A stretch of 64,000 nucleotides of DNA from contig JAUNSJ010000005.1 in NCBI GenBank assembly GCA_030539295.1, positions 1 through 64,000 on the forward strand, in the 5' to 3' direction. The notes beneath the pieces are model-generated. The model ran no database searches. It was given only the letters and a program-made list of their open reading frames with translations, and was not told the DNA's origin. This DNA comes from Planctomycetia bacterium. Lineage in GTDB: Bacteria > Planctomycetota > Planctomycetia > Pirellulales > Thermoguttaceae. A program made the position numbers and the translations under genes. Below, piece after piece: positions 8,939-17,915 of this stretch (position 1 is its first letter; every line of letters starts with the position of its first letter).

Positions 8939-9054
8939 ATAGATAACGTACTTTTCGTCGTCGACCAACTCCCTCATGATTGCCGGATCGGAATCATTCG
9001 CCATCACGAGGGAGCGATCAGCGTTACAAGCCCAGGCAGCCGAGCCACAAGGCG

Positions 9055-11241
9055 TCAGGAGCCGGGAGTCCAGAGTTTGGAGGGCGCGGCATTATCCGCC
9101 TGGGGCGCATCGGGCGTCCACAAGCCAGCCGATGGCTTTTCCGCAGCGGGCGGGGCAACAGGAGCAGCGGCGGCCGCGCCCGGCACGGCGCGCGGGGTGC
9201 CGTCGGGATTAAGTAAACCTAAATCCATCATAAGCTGTGTTAATTCCGCCATGACGCCCTGCTCCGACTGGTGCGCCGTCATGACGTGCTGCATAAGGGC
9301 CTGCGCCTCTTGCATATTGCCGGTGATCAGCTTCATCTGAAGGTCTAAAAGATTCCAGTGTCCGTCGGAGAGATTGCGTAGCTCCGCCTCGGCGCAAGCC
9401 TTGGCAATGAGTTCTTCTGCTTTCGCCAGGTCGCCCGCTTCGGCACAAGCTCGAACCAGAGTATCGAAAACGGAGGTCCGAATTTCCACTCGCATATCGT
9501 CGCTCGGACGGTCAACGAGAATGGTTGCAGCGTGCAAAATGGTGTCGGTCAGAGAGAAGAGCAAAGCCGTCTCCAGAATAACCGAAAGTGATTTACTGTC
9601 GAGGCCGTCCAGCGAAATGCGTTTCCATCGCAGCATGGGAATACTGCCCAAAACGGCCGAAATTCCCTTTTCCGCGATTGCCTTGGCGTCGAGTGTTATC
9701 GGCCCGGGCACCGGCAGGTTCAATTGCCGACGCAGTTCGTCACAGGCCCTCGCGATCGGCTTGGCCACACCATACAAATCTTCCAGCCCGGTAACCGCGG
9801 CACACAGCTCAAGCTGGGCATCCCCGGCCGCCAACGCTTCCAGGGGCGTCCTGTTATTCAAAGTACCCAGCTTGTGATTCAGCCAGTTCGGGCAGAAACT
9901 CTTGAGTACCCAATCGTTCTCCAGAGTTGCCATCTGGTCATTCGTCAGCGAGTTCTGTTTTCCCAGGTACATGCGTGGAACAATCGCGTTTCGGGTCCAG
10001 GACTCACTGCGGATCGGAGTCGACTCTCCTTCTGACGCGATCAGCCCTTTACAAACGTCGGCCAGGAACTCGTTTACCGCGTCTTCCTCGCCTTCACGGA
10101 CATCGTATATCTCTGCCCTGGCTTCGCGGTCGGTCTGCTTGCCGTACAGGAACATGGTCCAGGACATCATGGGCACATTTTCCCAGGTTACTTCCTCGCC
10201 CCCCGCCAAAGGATTGCGAGACAGAATCATGAACGCTTTGAGCGGCGGCGGACTCCCGTCCGGTCGATTACGGAACTGGTCCGTTGGAATCGGAATACAG
10301 CGCGGATTCGAGAGCAAATGCTCCAGACATTCGTCGAAATTCGTGACCGTTCGGACCAGGGCCAGATCGGTAACTTCATCCTGCCACGGCGTCCCCGAAA
10401 GATAGTTCTTGAGCAAGATCGCCTCCATGGCGTCTTCCGGCTCGACGGTTGTGTCTTTCGCGTACCGGTCCAGAAGTTCAAAGCCGGTTTCGTCGTCCAA
10501 AAGCCAGAACGACAGGAGCGCCAGATTGTAGAGAATGCCTGCATACTGGTCCGCCAGGGGGAGCAGCTCCTGAAACAGGGCTCGCGACTGCTTCCAGTGC
10601 CCTGTAGCCGCAAGTTGCATGGCTTCCTTGAACTTCTCCGTCTCCGGAAAGTCGGCAGGAACAGCCATCTTAAAGTGAACGTCCTTGAGCAGAATGGGGC
10701 ATTCGCGATTCGTTACGCAACGGAAAAACATCTGGTTCAGCTCGACACTGTCCGGCTGCATGGACCGGAGCAGTTTTATCAGAGGAATCGCCAGGAAGAA
10801 ATCGCCTTCGGCCATGAACGCGATTGTCACCGTGAACAAGGCGCCAAAGGTCATACCGGACAGTTTACCGGCCTCTTCCTTCTCGATCGTATCAATGAGC
10901 AGGTCAAAGACGTCACGAACCATGCCGTTATCCGCCTTGGCACATATGTATTGCGTTCTGGCTGTTATGTTGTCTGGTTCCTTCTCAAAGAACCGCGTCG
11001 CTACGTCCAGATATTCTTCCATCTTACCCTGCGAACGTCGTATGGCACAGAGCGAACCAAGCAGACAGGCACAGTCCGGATGCGTCTTTTGCAACGTCTC
11101 GACCAGAGACGAAGCCGCCTCGAGCTGATTGTTTTCTATCATGGAATCCAACTGCCCGAGTTCCTTAACCAGATCGGGACAACAAAACCGAATCTTTTTG
11201 CCCCGACCGCCAGGGCACGGGGAATAACCGTCAAGTGACAT
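9055..11241 (-). CDS. SEC-C-like motif plus helical-repeat protein
   Basis: The 728-aa protein begins with a SEC-C-like motif, PCPGGRGKKIRFCC, at residues 8-21. In the family the pattern is CxC...CC (zinc binding); here the second Cys is Gly, so one metal ligand is missing. About 700 residues of alpha-helical, TPR-like repeats follow, and a low-complexity Pro/Ala tail carries two LWTP motifs near the C-terminus. There is no signal peptide, so it is probably cytosolic. Similar proteins recur in planctomycetes but have no known function; protein-protein interaction is the likely role of the repeat region. The gene appears monocistronic with a terminator at 8908-8938. Confidence 0.75.
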   Translation of the reverse strand: MSLDGYSPCPGGRGKKIRFCCPDLVKELGQLDSMIENNQLEAASSLVETLQKTHPDCACLLGSLCAIRRSQGKMEEYLDVATRFFEKEPDNITARTQYICAKADNGMVRDVFDLLIDTIEKEEAGKLSGMTFGALFTVTIAFMAEGDFFLAIPLIKLLRSMQPDSVELNQMFFRCVTNRECPILLKDVHFKMAVPADFPETEKFKEAMQLAATGHWKQSRALFQELLPLADQYAGILYNLALLSFWLLDDETGFELLDRYAKDTTVEPEDAMEAILLKNYLSGTPWQDEVTDLALVRTVTNFDECLEHLLSNPRCIPIPTDQFRNRPDGSPPPLKAFMILSRNPLAGGEEVTWENVPMMSWTMFLYGKQTDREARAEIYDVREGEEDAVNEFLADVCKGLIASEGESTPIRSESWTRNAIVPRMYLGKQNSLTNDQMATLENDWVLKSFCPNWLNHKLGTLNNRTPLEALAAGDAQLELCAAVTGLEDLYGVAKPIARACDELRRQLNLPVPGPITLDAKAIAEKGISAVLGSIPMLRWKRISLDGLDSKSLSVILETALLFSLTDTILHAATILVDRPSDDMRVEIRTSVFDTLVRACAEAGDLAKAEELIAKACAEAELRNLSDGHWNLLDLQMKLITGNMQEAQALMQHVMTAHQSEQGVMAELTQLMMDLGLLNPDGTPRAVPGAAAAAPVAPPAAEKPSAGLWTPDAPQADNAAPSKLWTPGS

Positions 11242-11473
11242 AATATGAAACCTAAAACCTTCCTTTTGTTATACCACTTCCACTCTGTTTCCCGTTAAAT
11301 AACGGTGGCCCGCCGGACAGGAGCGTCCGGGGCAGGACAGAGAAATCGGGAAGTGGCCGTATAAAACCATTCTCTTTGAACGCGGAAAGCGTACCCTAAA
11401 AAGGAGCGAAATTCAGGGCACGCCCGGCGACTTGACATGAGCACACGAACCAGTTCGGCCGACTCTTCCGGCG

Positions 11474-13408
11474 CTACGGTGCGGGCGCGGCATTCGCACT
11501 TTCCGCCTTGAAGCGAAGGCCGGTAAAGAACCAACCGTCCGCTTCCACCTGACCGTAAAACCCGCCGTAACCCATGCGGTCTGCGAGTTCCTCAAACGGT
11601 GGCAGTTTCGACGGGTCACTGGCCACAACGACCTTCTTGTCCGACGTCTCTTTGTTTTGATTGTCGCTCAAGGCACGCACAATGCGCGAAAAAACCGTCG
11701 AGCCGCTCGAAAGCTTACCTTGCTTGTACAACTCGTAGTTCAGCTGATTCCCTTTTACGCTATGGTTGAACCCTTGAGCGAAGCGAGGGGCGCCCTGCGT
11801 TCGCGCCTGTACGACCTCCATGAAACGATTGTACAGCGGCAAGGTCGATAACGATTCAATCTGGCCCGCGGCAAGACGAGTCAAAACACTCTGAAGAATC
11901 TCCAAATCGTTCGCAACGAAGAAATATCCATTCGCAACACAGAACGCGCCGCCGGTTATCAGGGCCTGTTCTCCCTCGGCCGCTTCCGACTCGCTCCGAT
12001 TACGTCGCGACCGGGACGAAGAACGACGCGAACTCTCTTTCGCCGGCTTCGCGCCACGGGCGTACTGCCAAATCACATTGGACTGGAAATCCACTTTGCG
12101 GAAATCAGGGTCCGTATTGAACATGCGGTTCAAGACATCCTGAATGTTCTGCTCCGCATTTGGTTTAATATCCAGGGCAAAGACGAATTTTTCGGACGTC
12201 TCGCCAAGCGGCTCTGTGTAGACGACCTCCATGGCCAGTCGATTACCAAGCCAGGCAATTAAATCGGTCTTCAAATTAACCTTCGGACCATTTTCGTCCT
12301 TCTCAAGAGAGGCGAGAATGTCATCCCAGGCACCCGGCGTTTCCAGAAATTCGTCCAGTAGCGGACCGAAATTATTGAAGACATTAAGAGTATCAATGGT
12401 TAAAAAGGTCCAACGATCCGCTTCCGCACCGAGCCAGGCGGGCGGGGCCAGCGTCTCATCGTTCCTGAACGTGAGCATTTTAAAGGCAAGCTGCGGCTCT
12501 TCCGGAATATAGACCTTCATCCGCAAGATGGATTCAAAGCCTTCCTGCGCGACATTGAACGTGCCGCCTATGCCGCGAATTCCGTTAAAACCCTGCTTGG
12601 CAAGTATTTCGTACGTCGACGGTTGCGATCGTTCCTTCTCCGACAGATTTCGCAGGGAACGCACCGCCTGACCCGCCTCAAGGGGATTAATGTAAAACCG
12701 CACGTGAGGCACCAAACCAGCTGGCAAATCTTTCATGCAGCGCTCAAGCGTCGCTTTATACGCCGGCAGACCTGCCAATGAATTCTGCGTTTGACCGGCA
12801 ATTTGCAGAAGAAGCTGCTCCGTCCCAAAACGGTCGTCTGTGATTAGAAGCAGACTCGGCAAATTGACGTACCACGCGGTTCGCGCAGGCTCCGTTTCCG
12901 TCGCCGGGACAGAAAGGACCGTTGCGTCCACCGGCGTGTTACCAATCATCAGGCGTTCCGTTTCCGCCTTGCCATTACGTATATTCGTTACTTGTTTGAT
13001 TCGTTTGACCAGAAATGAATTGACCTGTTCCTTTTTACCGACAGTCTCAACCATCAAGGCATAACCCGGTTTCTTGCCCGGAAAGGCAATCAGTCCGCCG
13101 GCCACTTCTCCAGACGAAATGGCCGTGATGTCGTCCAGACTCATGCCAAAACGAGTCGTCCACGCATCTTCCAGTTCTGCCTGAAACGTCTCCCGAAAGG
13201 GGCCAAAAGCTTCGTCGGCCAGCAGACGGTTCAGCTCCGTCGATTGCCACTGAACGCGAAGATCATTCGAATCGGCAATCGCAAAAAACGCTTGAGTCGA
13301 TTCCGGGAAAATGAGGTCCGATTTAATCGTATTTTGTCCGAACGCAGCCGTCGTCATCAAAACCAGAGTCGCAAAACTCAGGACGAAAGTTCGATACGTC
13401 TTGTACAT
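11474..13408 (-). CDS. Exported DUF3352-like protein
   Basis: The 644-aa product starts at ATG 13408 behind AAGGAG. A signal peptide ends at AAFGQN (about residue 25). The mature part has the layout of large planctomycete exported proteins (DUF3352-like): FPESTQAFFAIAD near the start, regularly spaced beta/alpha segments, and a statement-like VARGAKPAKESSRR stretch where a Ser/Arg-rich low-complexity insert (about residues 455-475) interrupts the fold. A periplasmic or outer-surface location is expected. No catalytic motif was recognised. It is preceded by another minus-strand gene 213 bases away. Confidence 0.75.
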   Translation of the reverse strand: MYKTYRTFVLSFATLVLMTTAAFGQNTIKSDLIFPESTQAFFAIADSNDLRVQWQSTELNRLLADEAFGPFRETFQAELEDAWTTRFGMSLDDITAISSGEVAGGLIAFPGKKPGYALMVETVGKKEQVNSFLVKRIKQVTNIRNGKAETERLMIGNTPVDATVLSVPATETEPARTAWYVNLPSLLLITDDRFGTEQLLLQIAGQTQNSLAGLPAYKATLERCMKDLPAGLVPHVRFYINPLEAGQAVRSLRNLSEKERSQPSTYEILAKQGFNGIRGIGGTFNVAQEGFESILRMKVYIPEEPQLAFKMLTFRNDETLAPPAWLGAEADRWTFLTIDTLNVFNNFGPLLDEFLETPGAWDDILASLEKDENGPKVNLKTDLIAWLGNRLAMEVVYTEPLGETSEKFVFALDIKPNAEQNIQDVLNRMFNTDPDFRKVDFQSNVIWQYARGAKPAKESSRRSSSRSRRNRSESEAAEGEQALITGGAFCVANGYFFVANDLEILQSVLTRLAAGQIESLSTLPLYNRFMEVVQARTQGAPRFAQGFNHSVKGNQLNYELYKQGKLSSGSTVFSRIVRALSDNQNKETSDKKVVVASDPSKLPPFEELADRMGYGGFYGQVEADGWFFTGLRFKAESANAAPAP

Positions 13409-13621
13409 TTGTTTCTACTCCTTAAACAGGCGGGTAACCCACAGGCCATAAAAAAGCCGTACGGGCATCTGATCCCCAGCCAGAACGATAGCGAACGCGC
13501 CCACTTTACGGGCCGTCGACAGTTCCGGGGCACTCCCGGTCCACAGCAGGGCGTAACAGGCACGGCCAAACGGGTCATGATTGACATGATACGCTTGTCC
13601 GTCGTCGCGACGCTCCTGCTC

Positions 13622-14095
13622 CTACCAGGGCACTGTTTTCGTCGTATCCGGGGCACTGCCCAATTGCGACAGGGCTTGAAGAAGAACATTCAAATGCATA
13701 AAACGAGGCCCAAACCGGTCCAGAAACTCATTACAGTAGTAATCACTTTCCAGAATGTTATCGAAGTTGTCTTCGATTTCATCGGCCAACGAGTTAAGAA
13801 AGGTGGCTTGTACCTTGCTCAGCTTGTCGGCCGCCATGCGACATGCCTTGGAAAGATAGGGGTTCGCCTGTTTCCAGGCCGCCAGGTCCAGTGCCCGCTG
13901 ACGCTGTACCGCGCCCAGCTGCTCGACCATCTCTTCCAAAAGCTCGTTCTGGCGATTTTGCGCCGCCAGCATCATACGCATCAGCTCCTTCATATCCGCG
14001 TCTTCCGGCTCCGACGCTGGTACTCCAGCTTTGACACTTGTCGAAACGTCAATTTGCGAAAACAGGGTATACTGGGGATGTTGGTTCTTTGGCAT
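13622..14095 (-). CDS. Conserved hypothetical, coiled-coil rich
   Basis: The 157-aa protein has no signal peptide. Residues about 35-70 (ELMRMMLAAQNRQNELLEEM) form a predicted amphipathic coiled coil. The second half includes ADEIEDNFDNILESDYYCNEFLDRFGPR. Nothing resembles an enzyme. It is probably cytosolic and oligomeric. It is encoded upstream of the DUF3352-like gene on the same strand, but the 213-base gap leaves co-transcription open. Confidence 0.7.
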   Translation of the reverse strand: MPKNQHPQYTLFSQIDVSTSVKAGVPASEPEDADMKELMRMMLAAQNRQNELLEEMVEQLGAVQRQRALDLAAWKQANPYLSKACRMAADKLSKVQATFLNSLADEIEDNFDNILESDYYCNEFLDRFGPRFMHLNVLLQALSQLGSAPDTTKTVPW

Positions 14096-14537
14096 CTCTG
14101 TCGCTCTCTTTCAAAATACGCTTTCCCTGTCAAAAAACCGTTCGTCTCGGTTCAGTCGCTGTTCTCGAAAGGAACTCCCCTTCGGCGCCGAACTCGATTC
14201 GTCTCCTTTATATTGTTTTACCAAAAAAAACGGTTTTCGACAAGGTGAATCCTGGTACTATTCTTGTAAAAATACCAGATTAACCCGTTATTTTTTCTGC
14301 ATTCTTCCTTTTGGGTATGTTACGGAATCTCGATAAGTGAACTCCGCATACGTCCCGCACCACGTTCCAGTATATATCAATTACCGTCTTTGTGTCATTT
14401 TCAATCCCCTTTTTGACCAATTTTTCCAAAAAAAGGGAGAAACGAGACAGAAAACACCGTTAAAGTTAGCCGAAAAGAAATCTTTTTCCTCCTTTATCTA
14501 TTCTTAACTCAGAAAAACGGCTTGCCTGGCCCGGAAC

Positions 14538-14571
14538 GGGTGCGAGCCAAACCGGATTGTGATAATATATA
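14538..14571 (+). repeat. Intergenic repeat, family B
   Basis: GGGTGCGAGCCAAACCGG is followed by ATTGTGATAATATATA, closely matching the copy at 56456 (GGGTGCGTGCCAAATCGG, then ATTGCGATAACAAATTATA). Confidence 0.6.
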
Positions 14572-14807
14572 GAGTGATTCTAATAAAATCCAAATTTGCC
14601 CCGCTGGCGGCGATAATATATTTTTTCGCTGAATTCCTGTCGGCAAATCTTGACAAAGGCGTTTTTTGGGGTTGTTTTGGGGCTGGCACGATGCAATTCC
14701 GGTCTGGAATCGGGAGGGCGACCCGTGCTTGGCGCGATTTTGCCTTGTTATCTCGCCTTTGCGGTCAGGATATCATAACGGAAAAAATTCCCATCGCCCT
14801 TTAAGGC

Positions 14808-14845
14808 CAGCACAAAAACAGACTTTGCCTTCTTTTTTTGTGCTG
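14808..14845. terminator. Hairpin flanked by A and T runs
   Basis: CAGCACAAAAA (14808-14818) pairs with TTTTTGTGCTG (14835-14845). No gene end lies close by, so it may end a transcript from a lost or unannotated unit. Confidence 0.35.
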
Positions 14846-15233
14846 ATTGGTTTATTCGTTCAGTTATTGCCAGGCCCTCTCTGCGAGCAGTTGGGAACAT
14901 GAGCAGGCCTTCCCGTGTTGCCCCTGCCTAACCTGTCGCATGGACCATTTTTGTTCCCTGGCACTCAGGTTACCTGGCGGAAACATGCAGTCCGAAGTTG
15001 AATGGTAGTTGTTTCATCATTGCCTTCTTGCCGTTCGCCTCCGGCTCGTCGTTCAATCCTTGGGCGGCTGCGGCTCGGGCGCGTCTGTCTTTTGCGTTTC
15101 TTCGAACGACGGTACACGTCGAAAATCGGATTCCCCCCGCTAGCAAAGGGTGCGCTTACCGAAATAGGTACCGTAGTACTGACCGTTGCTGTCAACCCAA
15201 GTTGTTAAACGAACGCGATCCCCAAGGGGCATA

Positions 15234-15746
15234 TCAACGTGGCAGGGGCTTATCTCGTCCTATTTTATTACTATTGGACGCCGGCACGACTATTGCTTCC
15301 AGGTTAAGAGTTAGAATTGCAGGTTTCCAATTACCATATTTTATGAGCACAGCCTTACGTGTTTGTCCCTCAATATAATTGGTGAGCAAAGCAACCGTTA
15401 CTCTTGCGGATTCGCCTGGCAAGATTTCTCTACTGTCAAAGTCAATAACTTCAACGCAAGAGCTGCATCCGGAAATGACTTTTTCGATAAACACGGGGAT
15501 GTTTCCTGTATTTTTTAACTCAAAGGTACACTGGGGATGCGATCCCTGTACAACCACACCAAATTGATGACCGTGAGAATCACATTCCAGTCGTTCCCAT
15601 ACGGAACATCCACACAACACTATCGCAACGTCCTTAACAAAACAGAACGATCCAACGATTAATATTATGAGGCCAAATACAAAAAAGATCCTAGGTAGAA
15701 TCGTACGACAGGACATTAAGCTCTCGACTAATCTGGGCATTCGCAT
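15234..15746 (-). CDS. DUF1573 membrane-anchored protein
   Basis: The 170-aa product has an N-terminal transmembrane helix (RIFFVFGLIILIVGSFCFV, residues 19-37) and a DUF1573 domain (CTFELKNTGNIPVFIEKVISG, with the SGCSSC motif and ILPGESARVTV). DUF1573 is an Ig-like fold found on exported proteins of Bacteroidetes and planctomycetes; its exact role is unknown. The ATG at 15746 overlaps the preceding small-peptide gene by 19 bases; ATG 15740 or ATG 15716 are alternatives. It is the last gene of the 17638-15234 cassette. Confidence 0.8.
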   Translation of the reverse strand: MRMPRLVESLMSCRTILPRIFFVFGLIILIVGSFCFVKDVAIVLCGCSVWERLECDSHGHQFGVVVQGSHPQCTFELKNTGNIPVFIEKVISGCSSCVEVIDFDSREILPGESARVTVALLTNYIEGQTRKAVLIKYGNWKPAILTLNLEAIVVPASNSNKIGRDKPLPR

Positions 15747-15928
15747 TCGTAATTCTCACCAACTTGGACACATATTTGACCTTCCGGACAACCACCACAT
15801 CCATCTGTCGCGTACAGAGTACGTTGACTTGGAGTAAGTGCCAAAAGAATGAGACCTACTCCTGTATAAAAAAGCCCTGCGGTCAACCAATGACCATTAA
15901 ACGAAATGCTATCAGTAAGCTTATGCAC
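15728..15928 (-). CDS. Small Cys-rich membrane/exported peptide
   Basis: The 66-aa peptide starts at GTG 15928, which is fixed by AAGGAG with a seven-base gap. It has a short N-terminal leader, a hydrophobic helix (TAGLFYTGVGLILLALTP, about residues 16-33) and a 23-residue tail with five cysteines in a CxxCPxGxxC...CxC pattern. The tail resembles a mini EGF-like or disulfide-knotted peptide. It has no named family that I recognise. It is encoded between a LolA-like protein and a DUF1573 protein; Bacteroidetes place short Cys-containing (NVEALA-type) peptides beside DUF1573-like genes, which is the nearest parallel. Secretion and disulfide formation are inferred. Confidence 0.7.
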   Translation of the reverse strand: MHKLTDSISFNGHWLTAGLFYTGVGLILLALTPSQRTLYATDGCGGCPEGQICVQVGENYECECPD

Positions 15929-15944
15929 GGCAAATCTCCTTTGC

Positions 15945-17183
15945 TTATTGCTGGATTACACGAAACTTCTTTAAAACAACAGACGCGACCACCATTGCCA
16001 CCCCAAGACAGAGCAATAGAATCCGTCCCAACGAAAAATAGGGGGCCTTGGGCAAGGAATGACGCGCATGATATTCGTTATCAACGTATTCGTCATATTC
16101 GGAAGCTGAGACGAACGTAATCGCCGGCGAATTATCGCCACCCCAAAAGGAGACGGGCGCGAATCCATCCTGTCCGCTCTGCGACGCCGGGTCAGGTAAT
16201 AAATCGTTGCGAAACACTTTTGCGTATTCCGGGATTTTTATCGTGCGGGGCGTCACTTCATTGTTGACGGCTATCTCGTGGACATCGCAGATCGTGCCTG
16301 TCAGAGGTTGCTTCTTGTACATGCCTGGTGTGCCCAGACCGCTTATAATCTGTTTGGGAAATGATATGCCGTCGGCAAGGTCATAATATTGAGAGACGAC
16401 GTCGGTCAGAACCAACGGCACAGGGGCTTGGTCATCCTGGCTAACGCCGGGCGAGCTTGACGACGGGATAAAGGTTATAATAGATTCCACAAGGTAGTTT
16501 TTGGCCTCATTGAACTCCAGCTTAACAAACCCTTTTTCCAAATTGTCAAGCGACATATTTTCCTCTGACAGAGGTTCGTCGGACATATAGACAGCCCAAA
16601 GAGGTTCGCCCCGGTCATTCAGAGACGACTTTGGGGCACTAACCCACGCATGACTCTTGACATATTCGGTAAGCGAGACGAGTTTCAAGGAATCCGACTG
16701 CATGATGAAGGAGAACAGAAAACGAGTCTTGGGCGATATGAGATCCCAACGAAAAAGGTCGTCTTCTTTCGTAAAATTTAATCCGCTGTCCAGAGATTCG
16801 GCGAGCGATTTTGGCGCAAAGGACGACCATTCCTTTTCCGTGGCCAAGGTGGAATAGACAATTTTATCTTCACCGTAAAAATAGGTGGGACTTCGCGTCG
16901 CGGGCCCAGTATCGTCGTTGGCCGCCACCGATTGCAGAATCTCACCTGTGGGCGAATACTCCCAAATGGAATTTGAAACCGCCTCGCCTTTTCGCTCGGA
17001 ATATTTGATTCGCAGCTTATTCAGTCTTGAAAGCGTCTTCTGATGATAATCCAAAAGTTGGTCCACGCTCATTTCCTGGGCATACACCAACCGGCCAGCA
17101 AGACTATTCGTCAGGATAAAAAATAAAATCGGAAGCACAAACCATCGATAAGCCACAATCATTTCCTCTGCTGTCTTCTTCAT
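15945..17183 (-). CDS. Exported LolA-like/outer-membrane lipoprotein-sorting type protein
   Basis: The 412-aa product is started at ATG 17183 (MKKTAEEMIV), which gives a signal peptide ending LVYAQE; a TTG at 17222 would add 13 residues without a ribosome-binding site. Early motifs (VDQLLDYHQKTLSRLNKLRI) and the following long beta-rich region resemble planctomycete secreted proteins with the LolA/LppX half-barrel fold. A C-terminal hydrophobic helix (SLGRILLLCLGVAMVVASVV) followed by Lys/Arg-rich residues anchors it in the membrane. It lies 17 bases upstream of the Cys-rich peptide gene, so co-expression is likely. The role could be binding or presenting the small peptides; this is inference. 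Confidence 0.75.
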   Translation of the reverse strand: MKKTAEEMIVAYRWFVLPILFFILTNSLAGRLVYAQEMSVDQLLDYHQKTLSRLNKLRIKYSERKGEAVSNSIWEYSPTGEILQSVAANDDTGPATRSPTYFYGEDKIVYSTLATEKEWSSFAPKSLAESLDSGLNFTKEDDLFRWDLISPKTRFLFSFIMQSDSLKLVSLTEYVKSHAWVSAPKSSLNDRGEPLWAVYMSDEPLSEENMSLDNLEKGFVKLEFNEAKNYLVESIITFIPSSSSPGVSQDDQAPVPLVLTDVVSQYYDLADGISFPKQIISGLGTPGMYKKQPLTGTICDVHEIAVNNEVTPRTIKIPEYAKVFRNDLLPDPASQSGQDGFAPVSFWGGDNSPAITFVSASEYDEYVDNEYHARHSLPKAPYFSLGRILLLCLGVAMVVASVVLKKFRVIQQ

Positions 17184-17284
17184 AAAGTTAAAATAACTTT
17201 TTTGTTTTTTCAATACTAACAAAACGTCATTTTCGGAAAAACTCTATCAGTTGGATCAAGCACTGATCGCAAATTGAAAACCTG

Positions 17285-17638
17285 CTAATCTCCGCAGCCT
17301 TGAACATTGATTTGCCTCTGTATTCCCTTAACTTCATTCGAGTCGACTTTTACAAAACATTTTCCAGTTAGTGTTAACTGTGTATTAGTACAAAAACCTA
17401 GTCCTATTTTACAAGTTTTATACTTGATAGTCGAACCCCATGTACCATTAACGTATATTGTAATTATGTTTCCATTTTCATCAATAGAAGTATAAGGAAC
17501 TGTACATGGATCACCAGCTGACACTGCTGTCATGTCTTTTGAGCATGTACTACAAATAGCAGCGTAAGCGACACAACAAATAACGCTTACACAAAGAAAA
17601 CAAAAAACGAGGCTACATTTTACTATTTTGTTCTTCAT
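17285..17638 (-). CDS. Small secreted Cys-rich protein
   Basis: The 117-aa product starts at ATG 17638 behind AGGAG. Residues 1-26 are a signal peptide (CSLVFCFLCVSVICCVAYAA). The mature protein of about 90 residues has seven cysteines and alternating beta-strand-like stretches (NIITIYVNGTWGSTIKY). There is no recognised family. It is the first gene of the cassette behind the promoter at 17735-17762 and is separated by about 100 bases from the LolA-like gene. Base composition is more A+T-rich than the surrounding housekeeping genes, which may indicate acquisition. Confidence 0.7.
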   Translation of the reverse strand: MKNKIVKCSLVFCFLCVSVICCVAYAAICSTCSKDMTAVSAGDPCTVPYTSIDENGNIITIYVNGTWGSTIKYKTCKIGLGFCTNTQLTLTGKCFVKVDSNEVKGIQRQINVQGCGD

Positions 17639-17734
17639 TTAATTCTCTTCTCCTACTTTTAATCACAAAAAAATACCGCAAAACCTTAAAGCAAACTTAT
17701 TTTAACTTCAGATACTTTAAATCACTGAAAAATG

Positions 17735-17762
17735 ATTATAGCTTGTCTCTGGTATTTTGCAA
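17735..17762 (-). promoter_or_regulatory. Sigma-70-type promoter of the Cys-rich cassette
   Basis: On the minus strand TTGCAA (17762-17757) and a perfect TATAAT (17740-17735) are 16 bases apart. Transcription would start near 17728, about 90 bases before the first cassette gene. Confidence 0.5.
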
Positions 17763-17765
17763 GGG

Positions 17766-17812
17766 GGACACGTGCCAAGCTTTGGGAGGAATGGGCGCGT
17801 GCCAAATTGGGG
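17766..17812 (+). repeat. Intergenic repeat, family B, two cores
   Basis: ACACGTGCCAAGC and GGGCGCGTGCCAAATTGGGGG stand 12-15 bases apart. Both carry the CGTGCCAA core. Confidence 0.5.
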
Positions 17813-17915
17813 GAGGTTCTAAAAATCACCAGAAAGCAAATTCATAAAATAAAATACGTATTTTATATTGACTTATTGTATTTTTATTGCATAACAGTAA
17901 GAAATACAGGGCAAT

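Larger units (their letters stand above)
14096..15233. other. Long non-coding region with repeat and hairpin
   Basis: More than 1.1 kb without a convincing gene. It contains a family B repeat at 14538-14571 and a CAGCACAAAAA/TTTTTGTGCTG hairpin at 14808-14845. Short open frames exist (for example 14965-15195 on the minus strand), but none has a ribosome-binding site or recognisable domain. The A+T-rich first half could hold the promoter of the 13622 gene. Confidence 0.5.

Noticed and set aside
14965-15195. 76-codon minus-strand frame downstream of DUF1573
   Set aside because: TTG start without ribosome-binding site; second half is Arg-rich low complexity. It could be a gene remnant but support is too thin.
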